Assembly: GCA_963761445.1 (NCBI GenBank)
Contig: CAVXHV010000005.1
Span: forward strand, 3,534,001-3,598,000
Source of the DNA: CAVXHV01 sp963761445
Lineage (GTDB): Bacteria; Planctomycetota; Planctomycetia; Isosphaerales; Isosphaeraceae
DNA length: 64,000 nucleotides
Direction of reading: 5' to 3'
Position numbers and translations under genes: made by a program. The notes under the pieces are model-generated. The model had not been told where the DNA came from and searched no databases. It saw nothing but the letters and a program-made list of their open reading frames with translations. Of the stretch, positions 42,131-51,005 are shown one piece after another. Numbering within the stretch: the first letter of the stretch is position 1; the number at the start of each line of letters is the position of its first letter.

Positions 42131-42777
42131 CGGAACCCTCTTTCTCCACGCGGTGGTGTGATTTCGAGTTTGATCAGTAAATCGATCAAGGGACGGCTGA
42201 CCGAGCGAAGAGCGTCAACGTCTTCACTCTTGAGCGGTCGGGACGAAGCGAGCAACAGCGTGACATTCTCGGCGAGTGTGACACCTTGCAATGACTGGGC
42301 GAGCTCTTCGGCCGGCGGCGCGGGTTCGATTGCCTCCGCCGCAATCGATTCGGTTTCATCACTCACCGCCGGACGGGAGGGGGCGGGTGTCTCCTTCCAG
42401 AACTCACGCCGCGAGTGCGGGATCGAACTCGCTCCTGTCATTGCCGGAGCCGAGCTGATGCCAGCCAGCCGCTCGAGCGCGGCGTCCGTCTGGCCGGCCA
42501 GCGTTCGCTGGACCAGCGCGAGAGCCTGCCCGCTGGCCTGGAGCTTCTTGATCGCCACGAGCTGCAGGAGGTGCCGTCGCCCGTAGAGCGCGGTCCGCCC
42601 GCGCATCTCGAGCGCCCGGTCGATCAGCCCCAGCGTCGTGTAATACCGAATCGTGCGCTCGTCCGGAACATCGCGAACCCGCCCGTTGGGAGGGCCGTCA
42701 TACCCAGCCCCAAGCGCGGCGGATACCGCGTCTCTCAATTGCTCGATTGTCCAGCGCACCTCGTCAGACTTCTTCAT
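42127..42777 (-). CDS. MerR-family transcriptional regulator
   Basis: ATG 42777 (MKKSDEVRWTIEQLRDAVSA) is preferred over the upstream TTG because the promoter's start point falls on it. VPDERTIRYYTTLGLIDRAL and GRTALYGRRHLLQLVAIKKL are the MerR winged helix with RYY and YGRRHL; the effector domain is short and Ala/Pro-rich, without metal-binding Cys. It is cotranscribed with the VIT-VWA-kinase gene (ATGA overlap), an arrangement that points to control of that gene. 217 residues. Confidence 0.8.
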   Translation of the reverse strand: MKKSDEVRWTIEQLRDAVSAALGAGYDGPPNGRVRDVPDERTIRYYTTLGLIDRALEMRGRTALYGRRHLLQLVAIKKLQASGQALALVQRTLAGQTDAALERLAGISSAPAMTGASSIPHSRREFWKETPAPSRPAVSDETESIAAEAIEPAPPAEELAQSLQGVTLAENVTLLLASSRPLKSEDVDALRSVSRPLIDLLIKLEITPPRGERGFR

Positions 42778-42778
42778 A

Positions 42779-42809
42779 ACAGTGTTATATCGAACCAATG
42801 TAACACTGT
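42779..42809. promoter_or_regulatory. Inverted repeat covering the MerR promoter
   Basis: ACAGTGTTATAT (42779-42790) and ATGTAACACTGT (42798-42809) are inverted repeats matching at 11 of 12 positions around a 7-base centre. The repeat covers the -10 and touches the -35, the classic position for a MerR-type regulator; likely its own operator. Confidence 0.55.
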
Positions 42810-42812
42810 CAA
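42784..42812 (-). promoter_or_regulatory. Consensus sigma-70-type promoter of the MerR gene, leaderless
   Basis: On the minus strand TTGACA (42812-42807), 17 bases, TATAAC (42789-42784). Six bases after the -10 comes ATG 42777, so the transcript would begin at or within a base of the start codon, without a leader or ribosome site. The match to the housekeeping consensus is unusually good for planctomycete DNA. Confidence 0.6.
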
Positions 42813-42933
42813 ATAGAATCTGCCTGCGGCTGTCGCGTTATGGCAACACGGGAGAGGGGCGGCGATCGCTGCTCTCGGGTATTTCGCACCATCCACCGTA
42901 TACTGTTGCGGTCGTAATCGTTCCGCGCATACG

Positions 42934-44862
42934 GTGGTGTCATGGTCCGATCGGCTGCATGTCCCGACCCGCGTGATCTCGAGCGCCCTGGCGCTGGGTG
43001 AGCTTCCCGATCCGGATGCCGAGAGTCTGGGTCAGCACATTCTGGATTGTTCTCACTGCTCGGAGCTGCTGGGACAGGTCCAGGCGGGCGATCCGCTGAT
43101 TGCCGACATCCGAGCGGCAGGGGGACTGTCGCGGGGCGACGCGGAGGTCGAGGGCCTCCTCGAGCGAATCGCGGCGGCTCGGCCGCCCGGCAAGCCGAAG
43201 TTTCGCGTGCCGCCTGGGTCCGAGACCGACTCGCCGGCTTACTCCAAATTGCCCGCGGTACGGTTGCCCGGAATCGAACTCCTGGGTGAGCTCGGGCGCG
43301 GCGGAATGGGCATCGTTTACAAGGCCCGTCAGATTCCGCTCAACCGTCTGGTCGCCGTGAAGATGATCCGCGGCGGCGAAACCGCCAGCGCGGAAGACCT
43401 GTGCCGCTTTCTAGGGGAAGCCGAGGCGGTCGCGAAATTGCAGCATCCCAGGATCGTGCAGATCTACGAGGTCAACAGTCATCGGGACCGTACCTACATC
43501 GTGATGGAGCTGATCGATGGGGGCACGCTGGCGGCCCACCTGGCCGGCAAGCCCCAGGAGACGCGTTTTGCCGCCGAGATAGCCGAAAGCGTGGCGGGCG
43601 CTGTTCATTTCGCCCACTCGCGCGGAATCGTCCACCGGGATTTGAAGCCCGCCAATATCCTCCTGACCACGGACGGCACGCCCAAGATCACGGACTTCGG
43701 CCTGGCCAAGCCGATCGACGGCGGCATGAGCCTGACTCAGACTGGGTGGGTGCTGGGTACGCCCAGCTACATGGCCCCCGAACAGACGAGCGGCGTCAGC
43801 AAGCAGATCGGCCCGCCGTGCGATGTTTACGCGGTGGGGGCGATTCTTTACGAGATGCTGACCGGCCGGCCGCCGTTTCAGGGTGCGACCCCATTCGAGA
43901 CCTGCGACATGGTGCGGATGCAGGAGGTGGTTCCTCCGCGCCGGCTGCAGCCGAAAGTCCCGCGTGATCTGGAGACGATCTGCCTGAAGTGCCTGCACAA
44001 GGAGCCCTCAGCGCGGTACGCCACAGCGGCTTTGCTCGCGGAAGATCTCGGCAGATTCCTGCGCAACGAGCCGATCCGCGCCAGGCCCGTGGGAGAGCTC
44101 GAGCGGTTCCGGCGGTGGTGCCGGCGAAACCCGCTGATCGCCGGGCTCACGGCCGCGGTGGCGGCCCTGGTCATCACAGTGGCGGTGGGCGCCACGGCGG
44201 CCGCCATCTGGCTCAGCCTGGTGGCGGCGGAGGCTGAGACCGCTCGGCAGCGAGAAGCCGGCGAGCGGCAGAAGGCCGAAACGGCGCTCACGGACATGTA
44301 TACCGCCTACGGCCTGACGACAGCCAGCCAGGGCGAGACGGCGCGTGCGCTCGTGTGGTTTGCCAACGCGGCTCGGCAGGACCACGAGCCCTACCGGCAA
44401 CACGCCAGCCGCGTGCGAGTTCGGTCGTGGGGGCGGCTCGTACCGACGCCGGCGGCCGCGGTGACCCATGACGGCGAGCGCCTCAATTGCATGGCGTTTC
44501 ATCCTTCTGGCCAGCATTTGCTTACGACCACGAACCGGAACCGATTCTTCGTCTGGGACCTGGAGCGCGAAGAGCCCCTGGAGTGGGCCCGGGGCGACCT
44601 CGAGGCGGCGTGCGCCGCGTGGACTCCGGACGGTCAGTCGATCATCGTGGCCACGCCGCGTGGGGAGGTCGATATCCGCGCATTTCCCAGCGGTGACCTC
44701 CGGCACAAGGTGAACACGCGCCGTGCGATCGGCGTGATGGCTGTGAGCCCCAGCGGGCGGCTGCTGGCCCTGGGAGGCGAGGGGGCTCGCGTATGGGACT
44801 TGACCCAGACCGCGTTTTCGTCACGCACGAGCTGCCGCACCCGAATCGGGTCGTCGGCTTGA
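42934..44862 (+). CDS. Ser/Thr kinase with zf-HC2 start and WD40 sensor, N-terminal fragment
   Basis: The true start is probably ATG 42942 in the next frame (MVRSAACPDPRDLER), which joins this frame near 42985 at LALGELPDPDAESLGQHILD; an extra C explains it. HILDCSHCSELL is an anti-sigma-type zf-HC2 zinc finger. The kinase follows (LGELGRGGMGIVYKARQ, VAVKMI, HRDLKPANILL, DFGLAKP, GTPSYMAPEQ), then a membrane helix (LIAGLTAAVAALVITVAVGA) and the first WD40 blades. Frame is lost at RVWDLTQTA near 44805. Confidence 0.85.
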   Translation: MVSWSDRLHVPTRVISSALALGELPDPDAESLGQHILDCSHCSELLGQVQAGDPLIADIRAAGGLSRGDAEVEGLLERIAAARPPGKPKFRVPPGSETDSPAYSKLPAVRLPGIELLGELGRGGMGIVYKARQIPLNRLVAVKMIRGGETASAEDLCRFLGEAEAVAKLQHPRIVQIYEVNSHRDRTYIVMELIDGGTLAAHLAGKPQETRFAAEIAESVAGAVHFAHSRGIVHRDLKPANILLTTDGTPKITDFGLAKPIDGGMSLTQTGWVLGTPSYMAPEQTSGVSKQIGPPCDVYAVGAILYEMLTGRPPFQGATPFETCDMVRMQEVVPPRRLQPKVPRDLETICLKCLHKEPSARYATAALLAEDLGRFLRNEPIRARPVGELERFRRWCRRNPLIAGLTAAVAALVITVAVGATAAAIWLSLVAAEAETARQREAGERQKAETALTDMYTAYGLTTASQGETARALVWFANAARQDHEPYRQHASRVRVRSWGRLVPTPAAAVTHDGERLNCMAFHPSGQHLLTTTNRNRFFVWDLEREEPLEWARGDLEAACAAWTPDGQSIIVATPRGEVDIRAFPSGDLRHKVNTRRAIGVMAVSPSGRLLALGGEGARVWDLTQTAFSSRTSCRTRIGSSA

Positions 44863-46517
44863 CATTCAATGAGAAGGAAGACCGGCTGGCGACCGCGTGC
44901 AACGACCAGTTCGCTCGAGTGTTTGCAATCCCGGCAAATGCTGAGGTTCCAAAGCCTCTGTTTGCTCCCGTGCCGCACCAGCAGCCCGATCCGAAATATG
45001 GTGTGCATCCCGGGCCGCCGGCGTTCGTTCAGAACGGGCGAGGTCTGGTCACGCTGACGGCAACCGACCGTGCCGGCTGGTGGGATGCCGAAACCGGCAA
45101 ATCCGTGAGCAACCACGCGTTCCTGAACGAGCGCGGACTAGCCGGCCAAGCGTTTTCGGTGACGGCGAGCACCGACGGGTCGTACTTCGTGGTGTCGGGA
45201 TTCAGCGGAGCGCAAATCTGGGACGTGCGCACGGGCAAGCAGATCGGCTCGTATCTCGCTCATCAGAACTACGTGACATCGGTGGCGTTCTGTCCCGACG
45301 GGCGAACCGTGGTGACCGGCGGCGAAGATCGCCGGGCGGGCTTCTGGTACGTGTCGGATGGTGAGAAAATGGCGAACCCCCTCGTGCATCAGGACGGCAT
45401 TGAGCTGGTTTCCTACTCCCCGAACGGCAGGGTGCTGGCGACCGCCCAATCGGACGGACTGGTGCGGGTGTGGTCGCCGCCACGTGACAACCCCAAGAAT
45501 CACAACCTGCTAGTTGATGTTGGCCTGACCAACGCGCGGCAGACTCCCGACGGACGTTTTGTCGTGGCGACGGGCGCGGGCTGGTATCCGAATGTGTTTC
45601 GTACCTTGCGCGTTTATGAGGTCGAGACAGGAAAGCCCGCGAGCCCACTGCTCGATGTGGGAGGGCTGATCACCGAGGCAGCGGTGTCGCCCGACGGTAG
45701 TCAAGTTGCAACGGGTTACTCCCTTGCCGGAAACCGCGCAGAACGAATCGCCCTGAAGGTTGAGCCCGATGGGAAGGCGGGGAGGCTTCAGCTCTGGAGC
45801 CGGACAACCGGCAAGCGACTCTTTGAGCCACTGCCATTGCCGGCGGAGCCACGTGGCCTCGCCTACAGTTTGGACGCGACCCGGCTGGCCGTGATTTGCA
45901 ATGGGGGGCAGATCCTGCTGGTCGACCCCGCTACCGGCAAGGTGGTTCGCCGCCTCGAGCACGGGGATGCAATCCACACGGAGAATATCTGGCCCCTGGT
46001 CAGGTTCACACCAGATGGGGCCACGTTTCTGAGCTGGGGCACGAATGCCATGGTGCGAGTGTGGGAAACGGCGACCGGCCGGCCGCGCTACCCGGTGCTG
46101 GCTCATGAGGGCCTGGTCGGAGATGCCGTGCTATCGGAAGACGGCCGCATGCTGGTGACCGCATCCTGGGACAAGAGTGTGCGCGTCTGGAATTTCCAGA
46201 CCGGCGAGCCGATCGCCGCGCCACTGCGGCTTCCGGATTGGGTCTATACCGCTTGTTTCAGCCGCGACGGCAATCAGGTACTCTCCTCTTGCCGCAACGG
46301 CTCGGCCATCCTGTGGGACTGGCGAGCCGGCAAGATCATTCGTACGTTTCCACACAAGGACGCGGTGTACACGGCGACGTTCACTCACAATGAGCGCCTG
46401 GATCGTCACGGCCAGCCGCGATGGAACCGCATGCGTCTGGGATCGGCACACAGCGAGACCCGTCACGCCATTCCTGGATTTCGATGGGAATGTTTGGTGC
46501 ACCCTGGTTACTCCTAA
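44793..46517 (+). CDS. WD40 sensor part of the Ser/Thr kinase, middle fragment
   Basis: The frame starts its coherent part at about 44805 (DRVFVTHELPHPNRVVGLTF) and holds at least eight WD40 blades, such as NYVTSVAFCPDGRTVVTGGE, DGIELVSYSPNGRVLATAQS, LVRVWSPPRDN and GDAVLSEDGRMLVTASWDKS VRVWNFQT. The propeller lies after the membrane span, so outside or in the periplasm, as typical of planctomycete kinase-WD40 proteins. It is lost near 46390 (ATFTHNE) and continues in the next fragment. Confidence 0.8.
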   Translation: MGLDPDRVFVTHELPHPNRVVGLTFNEKEDRLATACNDQFARVFAIPANAEVPKPLFAPVPHQQPDPKYGVHPGPPAFVQNGRGLVTLTATDRAGWWDAETGKSVSNHAFLNERGLAGQAFSVTASTDGSYFVVSGFSGAQIWDVRTGKQIGSYLAHQNYVTSVAFCPDGRTVVTGGEDRRAGFWYVSDGEKMANPLVHQDGIELVSYSPNGRVLATAQSDGLVRVWSPPRDNPKNHNLLVDVGLTNARQTPDGRFVVATGAGWYPNVFRTLRVYEVETGKPASPLLDVGGLITEAAVSPDGSQVATGYSLAGNRAERIALKVEPDGKAGRLQLWSRTTGKRLFEPLPLPAEPRGLAYSLDATRLAVICNGGQILLVDPATGKVVRRLEHGDAIHTENIWPLVRFTPDGATFLSWGTNAMVRVWETATGRPRYPVLAHEGLVGDAVLSEDGRMLVTASWDKSVRVWNFQTGEPIAAPLRLPDWVYTACFSRDGNQVLSSCRNGSAILWDWRAGKIIRTFPHKDAVYTATFTHNERLDRHGQPRWNRMRLGSAHSETRHAIPGFRWECLVHPGYS

Positions 46518-47319
46518 CGGTCACCGCGCCGTTCTTGCCGGCAGTGGGGGAAGCATGCTCGCCTGGAGCCTGGATGATCTGACCGCAGACAACAAGATGC
46601 CACTCGATGACCTGTGCCGGATGGCCGAGGTTCTCTCGGGAAATCAGCTTCAGGCGGGATCGGATGCCGGCTTGACCTCCGAGACATGGCTCCTCCGGTG
46701 GTGCGCACTACACGCGAAGTACCCGAGCTTCGGAAAGGTTGATCCGGCGGGTTCAGCAGCCTGGCACCGTTCCTTGGCGAACGAATACGAGGCCTGGGGC
46801 GACCATCGGGCTGCACTCTGGCATCTCGATCGCCTGATCGAAGGCGATCCCTCGGACCATGACGCGAGGAGCTCTCGCGGTCGAGTTCTCGCCGTGCTGG
46901 CCCGCTGGCGCGACGCGGCGGCCGATTATGCCAAGGTGATCGAGCAAGACCCCGAGAACTGGGAAGCCCGGTCGAGCGCGGCGATGCTCTGCTCATGGCC
47001 AAGGACTACGCGGCCGCCATCGCCGAGTTCTCTGCGGCATTGCGCATCGACCGCCGGCATGCCATGGTGCTCGCGCGACGAGCCTGGGCTTATCTCCAAC
47101 AAGGCGACCACCAGAAAGCCGTCGCCGACTGCGACGCGGCACTGGAGCAAGATCCGATTCTGGCGCAGGCATACCAAACGCGCGGCCTGGCCCGGAAGGG
47201 GCTCGGCCAGGCGCAGCAGGCCGAGTCGGATCATCGCCAGGCGATCGCGCTCGACCCGCGACTGGGAAAATGAGCGAGCAGGATCGAATGCACGAACGAT
47301 CGATGGCGCAAAGGGTTAG
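46177..47319 (+). CDS. WD40 kinase, last WD40 blade and first TPR fragment
   Basis: Valid from about 46390 (MSAWIVTASRDGTACVWDRH) to about 46985. It supplies the last WD40 blade, LLRWCALHAKYPSFGKVDPA and TPR repeats HRSLANEYEAWGDHRAALWH and ARWRDAAADYAKVIEQDPEN. The rest of this frame is noise and the protein continues in 46995..47273. Confidence 0.7.
   Translation: MCASGISRPASRSPRHCGFRIGSIPLVSAATAIRYSPLAATARPSCGTGEPARSFVRFHTRTRCTRRRSLTMSAWIVTASRDGTACVWDRHTARPVTPFLDFDGNVWCTLVTPNGHRAVLAGSGGSMLAWSLDDLTADNKMPLDDLCRMAEVLSGNQLQAGSDAGLTSETWLLRWCALHAKYPSFGKVDPAGSAAWHRSLANEYEAWGDHRAALWHLDRLIEGDPSDHDARSSRGRVLAVLARWRDAAADYAKVIEQDPENWEARSSAAMLCSWPRTTRPPSPSSLRHCASTAGMPWCSRDEPGLISNKATTRKPSPTATRHWSKIRFWRRHTKRAAWPGRGSARRSRPSRIIARRSRSTRDWENERAGSNARTIDGAKG
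46995..47273 (+). CDS. WD40 kinase, C-terminal TPR fragment
   Basis: MAKDYAAAIAEFSAALRIDR, MVLARRAWAYLQQGDHQKAV and AYQTRGLARKGLGQAQQAES are the last three TPRs, ending ALDPRLGK at 47273. With the preceding pieces the gene runs 42942..47273, about 1440 residues, interrupted by four single-base breaks. Confidence 0.75.
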   Translation: MAKDYAAAIAEFSAALRIDRRHAMVLARRAWAYLQQGDHQKAVADCDAALEQDPILAQAYQTRGLARKGLGQAQQAESDHRQAIALDPRLGK

Positions 47320-47490
47320 CATCACTCGCGTGCTCGTCGCAGGGGGTGAATCTAAAGACGCGTCAGTCTTTTTTCTCAGCGGCCGAGATTTTCCTGACAG
47401 ACCTGTGCAATCGGCACCGTAGTCTCTCGCGGGCGGGTGAAGGTCGCCCGGCCAGCATCAAGGAGCCGACAATCGCTCAGGGGCGTCGCC

Positions 47491-48828
47491 ATGAACCGTG
47501 TTCTATTCTCGCTGCTGGAATCGGTCAGGACGTCGAGGAAGGGCAGCAGGTCCCACGCCCGCAGGCGGCAGGCTCGGCTGAGCGTCGAATGCCTGGATGG
47601 GCGACAGCTCATGACCGCCAGCGTTGCACCCCAGAATCTTTTGATCTATTACGGCTACCCGTCCCTGATCAACAACGCTCAGAACGATATTCCCCAGGCC
47701 GCCAGCACGCTAGGGGCCTACAGCGAGGTCGTGCTGGGAGACACGCTCGAGCTTTCAACGAATGCCGATCACACCGACACGCAAGAAATCCTGGCGAACG
47801 CGGCGATGAAAAATACGCTGGTGTTCGGATACGTGGACCTTGGCGTGTCGACCGAAGACCTTTCGATCAACCAGATGGAAACGGACATTTCAGACTGGAA
47901 GTCGATGGGAGCCAAGGGCATATTCCTCGACGATTTCGGCTACGATTTCGACACGACCCGCGCACGGCAGAACACCATCGTGGCGTACGCCCATAGCCAG
48001 GGACTGGAGGTGATGGCGAACGCATTCAACGCGGCCGATGCCTTCGGCAATCAGGTTAGTGCGAGCAACAACCCATCGGGAGCCAGCACCGACCTGAACT
48101 CGAGCGATTACTACCTCTACGAGAGCTATCAGGTCGACACCAGCACGTATGTCTCGGCCGCGGTTTGGCAGACAAAGGCCACCCAATTGGCGGCGTACCA
48201 GGCGAAAATCGGTTTCAAGGTCGCAGCCGTCACCACCCCGAGTTCGGCCAATGTCTTCAGCCAGGCCGAGTTCAACTACGCCTGGTATTCCGCGCTTCTG
48301 GCGGGCTACACCGCGGTTGGCTGGGGAGAATACAACTACGCCTCCGACACGGATGTCGTGCCATCCACAGTGCCCGCGCCTTCCCCGGCCCCGGCTGCGG
48401 TCGGCACGAGCTATTCGGGAGGCATCGTCCAGAGCGGAAACGTCTTCACGCGCAACACGAACCTGGGTCAGATCCAGGTCAATGCGACTTCCGACACCGG
48501 CTCGTTCACGCCTCTTCCGGCCGCCCCGTCATTCACGGCCAAGGCAGCCTCCCCGACCCAGATCGATCTATCATGGAGCGCAGCCAGCGGCGCGACGGGA
48601 TACGTCGTGGACGAATTGGTTTCTGGCTCGTGGACGCAGATCGCGAGCCTGGGGGGAAAGAGCCTGTCGGATAATGTCTCGGGACTCGCGAGCGGCACGT
48701 CATATTCCTTCAAGGTGGCCGCGACCAACGTCGCCGGGACGGTGTTCGCAGCGCCCCAGACCGTCGAGACATACACTGCGGCGCCGCGCTTTCGGCCGCG
48801 GCGACCTCCACGTCTCAAATCAACCTGA
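47491..48828 (+). CDS. Secreted TIM-barrel glycoside-hydrolase-like protein with Fn3, main fragment
   Basis: ATG 47491 (MNRVLFSLLESVRTSRKGSR) is followed by RRQARLSVECLDGRQLMTAS, the planctomycete extracytoplasmic motif. Residues about 45-300 (LLIYYGYPSLINNAQNDIPQ, NTLVFGYVDLGVSTEDLSIN, AKGIFLDDFGYDFDTTRARQ, GLEVMANAFNAADAF) resemble the GH114-like/spherulin-associated polygalactosaminidase barrel, with DD/E acidic residues in FLDDFGYD. A Ser/Pro-rich linker leads to an Fn3 domain (PSFTAKAASPTQIDLSWSAA). Frame is lost near 48785. Confidence 0.65.
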   Translation: MNRVLFSLLESVRTSRKGSRSHARRRQARLSVECLDGRQLMTASVAPQNLLIYYGYPSLINNAQNDIPQAASTLGAYSEVVLGDTLELSTNADHTDTQEILANAAMKNTLVFGYVDLGVSTEDLSINQMETDISDWKSMGAKGIFLDDFGYDFDTTRARQNTIVAYAHSQGLEVMANAFNAADAFGNQVSASNNPSGASTDLNSSDYYLYESYQVDTSTYVSAAVWQTKATQLAAYQAKIGFKVAAVTTPSSANVFSQAEFNYAWYSALLAGYTAVGWGEYNYASDTDVVPSTVPAPSPAPAAVGTSYSGGIVQSGNVFTRNTNLGQIQVNATSDTGSFTPLPAAPSFTAKAASPTQIDLSWSAASGATGYVVDELVSGSWTQIASLGGKSLSDNVSGLASGTSYSFKVAATNVAGTVFAAPQTVETYTAAPRFRPRRPPRLKST

Positions 48829-49034
48829 GCTGGACGTCGGTCACAGGCGCGACAGGCTATGTCGTCGATGAGCTGATCGCCGGCGTGTGGACACAAATCA
48901 AGACAGTAAGCAGCGGCACCACGAAGTTCTCGGTCACTTCCTTGAGCCCGAATGTCACCTACCAATTCAAGGTCGGGGCGATCGACTCGGCCGGAACGGA
49001 GTTCTCGAGCGCCGAGAGCGCCAAGACCAAGTGA
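48785..49034 (+). CDS. Fn3 tail of the secreted TIM-barrel protein
   Basis: After the frame break the sequence reads ALSAAATSTSQINLSWTSVT, GATGYVVDELIAGVWTQIKT and VTYQFKVGAIDSAGTEFSSA, a second Fn3 domain with the same GATGYVVDEL strand as the first, and stops at 49034. The complete protein has two tandem Fn3 domains. Confidence 0.7.
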
Positions 49035-49055
49035 CGCGATCGTTCCGCGCCTCGA

Positions 49056-49610
49056 TCAATCCAGCAACCCGGCCAGATCACGGCGCAGCCGGCCGAGGAC
49101 GCGCGATCTGGCGAGGTAGACAGCGTTGACAGAAATACCCAGCTCGGCGGCCACGTCTACCACGGGCCGGGCGAGCACGACGGTTTCCCAGCATGCCCGC
49201 CATGTTGCGGGCTCGAAATCGCCTGCCATCAATCGCAGTGCCCGACCCACGACGTATTGACGATACTCGGTTTCTTCCACATCGTCAGATTCGTCCGGCG
49301 CCACCGGCTGCACGGCGCTGTCGAGCGGAGCGGCGGGCCCGCGGCGCGGGCGATCGCGCCACTTATTCAGAAGGACAGTCCGCATCCACCCCCGAAAGGT
49401 GCGATCGGGCTGATACTGGAACTCGGGCATCTTGCGGACGAGCACCAGCAGTACGTCTTGCACCAGGTCGGCGGCGTCTTCGTTCTGCAAGCCGAGCTTC
49501 CGCGCCCAGTGCAAAAGCAGTGGACCGTATAGCTGGACGAATCGGTGCCACGCGTCAGCCGAGGAGGGCTGCCGCAGCCGATCCACCAGGCTTGCGTGCG
49601 TCGAGTCCAT
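49056..49610 (-). CDS. Sigma-70 family (ECF-like) RNA polymerase sigma factor
   Basis: The start MDSTHASLVDRLRQPSSADA at 49610 gives the usual N-terminus of planctomycete sigma-70-family proteins; earlier in-frame starts lack family sequence. Region 2: LHWARKLGLQNEDAADLVQD, VLLVLVRKMPEFQYQPDRTF; region 4: WETVVLARPVVDVAAELGIS, VNAVYLARSRVLGRLRRDLA. Length about 184 residues. No anti-sigma or kinase is adjacent on this strand. Confidence 0.8.
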   Translation of the reverse strand: MDSTHASLVDRLRQPSSADAWHRFVQLYGPLLLHWARKLGLQNEDAADLVQDVLLVLVRKMPEFQYQPDRTFRGWMRTVLLNKWRDRPRRGPAAPLDSAVQPVAPDESDDVEETEYRQYVVGRALRLMAGDFEPATWRACWETVVLARPVVDVAAELGISVNAVYLARSRVLGRLRRDLAGLLD

Positions 49611-49967
49611 GGCGGCGCGTTCCCAGCATTGCGAACGAGACGAGGCAGATTTCCGCGGCGAGTGCGTGTCGTGGCGCTCGGCATCTTCGAGATCGTCGCT
49701 CATCATTGTCCGGATGTCAATCAAGGCAGCCGATGCAGTTGATGCTCGAGTTGCGTGGAAGCAACAGACAGCGGGCTCGCTGCAATCCGTTTCATGATCG
49801 CAGTGACGGGTGAGAAAGGCGTGAAGCTGGTTTTCCGCGAGGCGGTGGCCTTATCATGGGACGACGTCGATGCGGCGGATCCGCTCCGCGGGCCGCTGAT
49901 CGATGGCGTTCGGCGAGCGGGAGCCGGTGACTTTTTCTGACATCAACGCGTAGCGAGGAACGACGCC

Positions 49968-51005
49968 ATGCGAGCGGGAAAGATCCGGATGGCCGCGACA
50001 ATTCTCATCGCGGTGGGCTGCCGGACGGCGGTGTCAGCGGACGGCGAGAAACCCATACGGGTGACGGTCGATAACTTCCGCCGCGCCGAATCCGACACGT
50101 ACTTCGCTCGGTTCGTGAAGGAAGGCGGCTTCGGAAGATTCAAACATGAGCGCGAGCTCGCTTCGATCGACAACCAGACAGTGATCCGGCTGAATCGAGA
50201 CACGTTGTACTCGTTCGGGGTGTTCGACCTCGACGCCGCGCCGGTCACGGTCACGCTGCCGGAAGCCGGCAAGCGGTTCATGGCGATGCAGGTCATCGAC
50301 GAGGATCAGTACGCAACCGGCGTGTTCTACGCACCAGTGGCACACACTCTCACGAAAGAGCGGGTCCGCACACGGTACGTCTGCCTGGCGATCCGGACGT
50401 TCGTGAACCCCAACGACGCGGCGGACGTGAAGGCGGTCCACGCCCGCCAGGACGCGATCAAGGTCGAACAGACGGCGGCAGGCAAGTTCGAGCTGCCGGA
50501 GTGGGACCAGGCTTCGCTGAAGAAGGTCCGCGAGGCGCTGCTGGCCCTGGCGGCCGCCAACGGCGGAATCGACTCGGCGCACATGTTCGGGCGGAAGGAC
50601 GAAGTCGATCCGGTCCAGCACCTGATCGGCACGGCTGCCGGGTGGGGCGGCAACCCCCCGAATGCCGCCCTCTACGCGGGCGCCGAGCCGAAGGAGAACG
50701 ACGGCAAGACGGTGTACCGGCTGACGGTCAAGGACGTGCCGGTGGACGGGTTCTGGTCGGTCAGCGTGTACAACAAGGACGGCTACTTCCAGAAGAACGC
50801 GCGGAACGCCTACACCATCAATAACGTCACTGCCAAACCGAATGCGGACAGTTCCGTGACGATCCAGTTCGGCGGCGACGATGACAGCGTGCCGAACTGC
50901 ATTCCCATCATGCTGGGCTGGAACTACGTCGTCCGAATGTACCGGCCGCGGAAGGAAATCCTGGACGGCACCTGGAAGTTCCCGGAGGCCCAGCCGGTGA
51001 AGTGA
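49968..51005 (+). CDS. DUF1254/DUF1214 secreted protein
   Basis: Intact, 345 residues. ATG 49968 after GAGGAA; MRAGKIRMAATILIAVGCRT ends in a signal peptide (AVSADGEKP). Residues 30-140 (DNFRRAESDTYFARFVKEGG, DRETLYSFG-type RLNRDTLYSFGVFDLDAAPV) are DUF1254; the C-terminal part (DVPVDGFWSVSVYNKDGYFQ, NAYTINNVTAKPNADSSVTI) is DUF1214. Family members are periplasmic or outer-membrane proteins of unknown enzymatic role. Confidence 0.85.
   Translation: MRAGKIRMAATILIAVGCRTAVSADGEKPIRVTVDNFRRAESDTYFARFVKEGGFGRFKHERELASIDNQTVIRLNRDTLYSFGVFDLDAAPVTVTLPEAGKRFMAMQVIDEDQYATGVFYAPVAHTLTKERVRTRYVCLAIRTFVNPNDAADVKAVHARQDAIKVEQTAAGKFELPEWDQASLKKVREALLALAAANGGIDSAHMFGRKDEVDPVQHLIGTAAGWGGNPPNAALYAGAEPKENDGKTVYRLTVKDVPVDGFWSVSVYNKDGYFQKNARNAYTINNVTAKPNADSSVTIQFGGDDDSVPNCIPIMLGWNYVVRMYRPRKEILDGTWKFPEAQPVK

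Noticed and set aside
42985..44862. Programmed ribosomal frameshifting in the kinase genes
   Set aside because: Junctions differ in direction and sequence, none has a slippery heptamer plus structure, and the same damage occurs in unrelated housekeeping genes.
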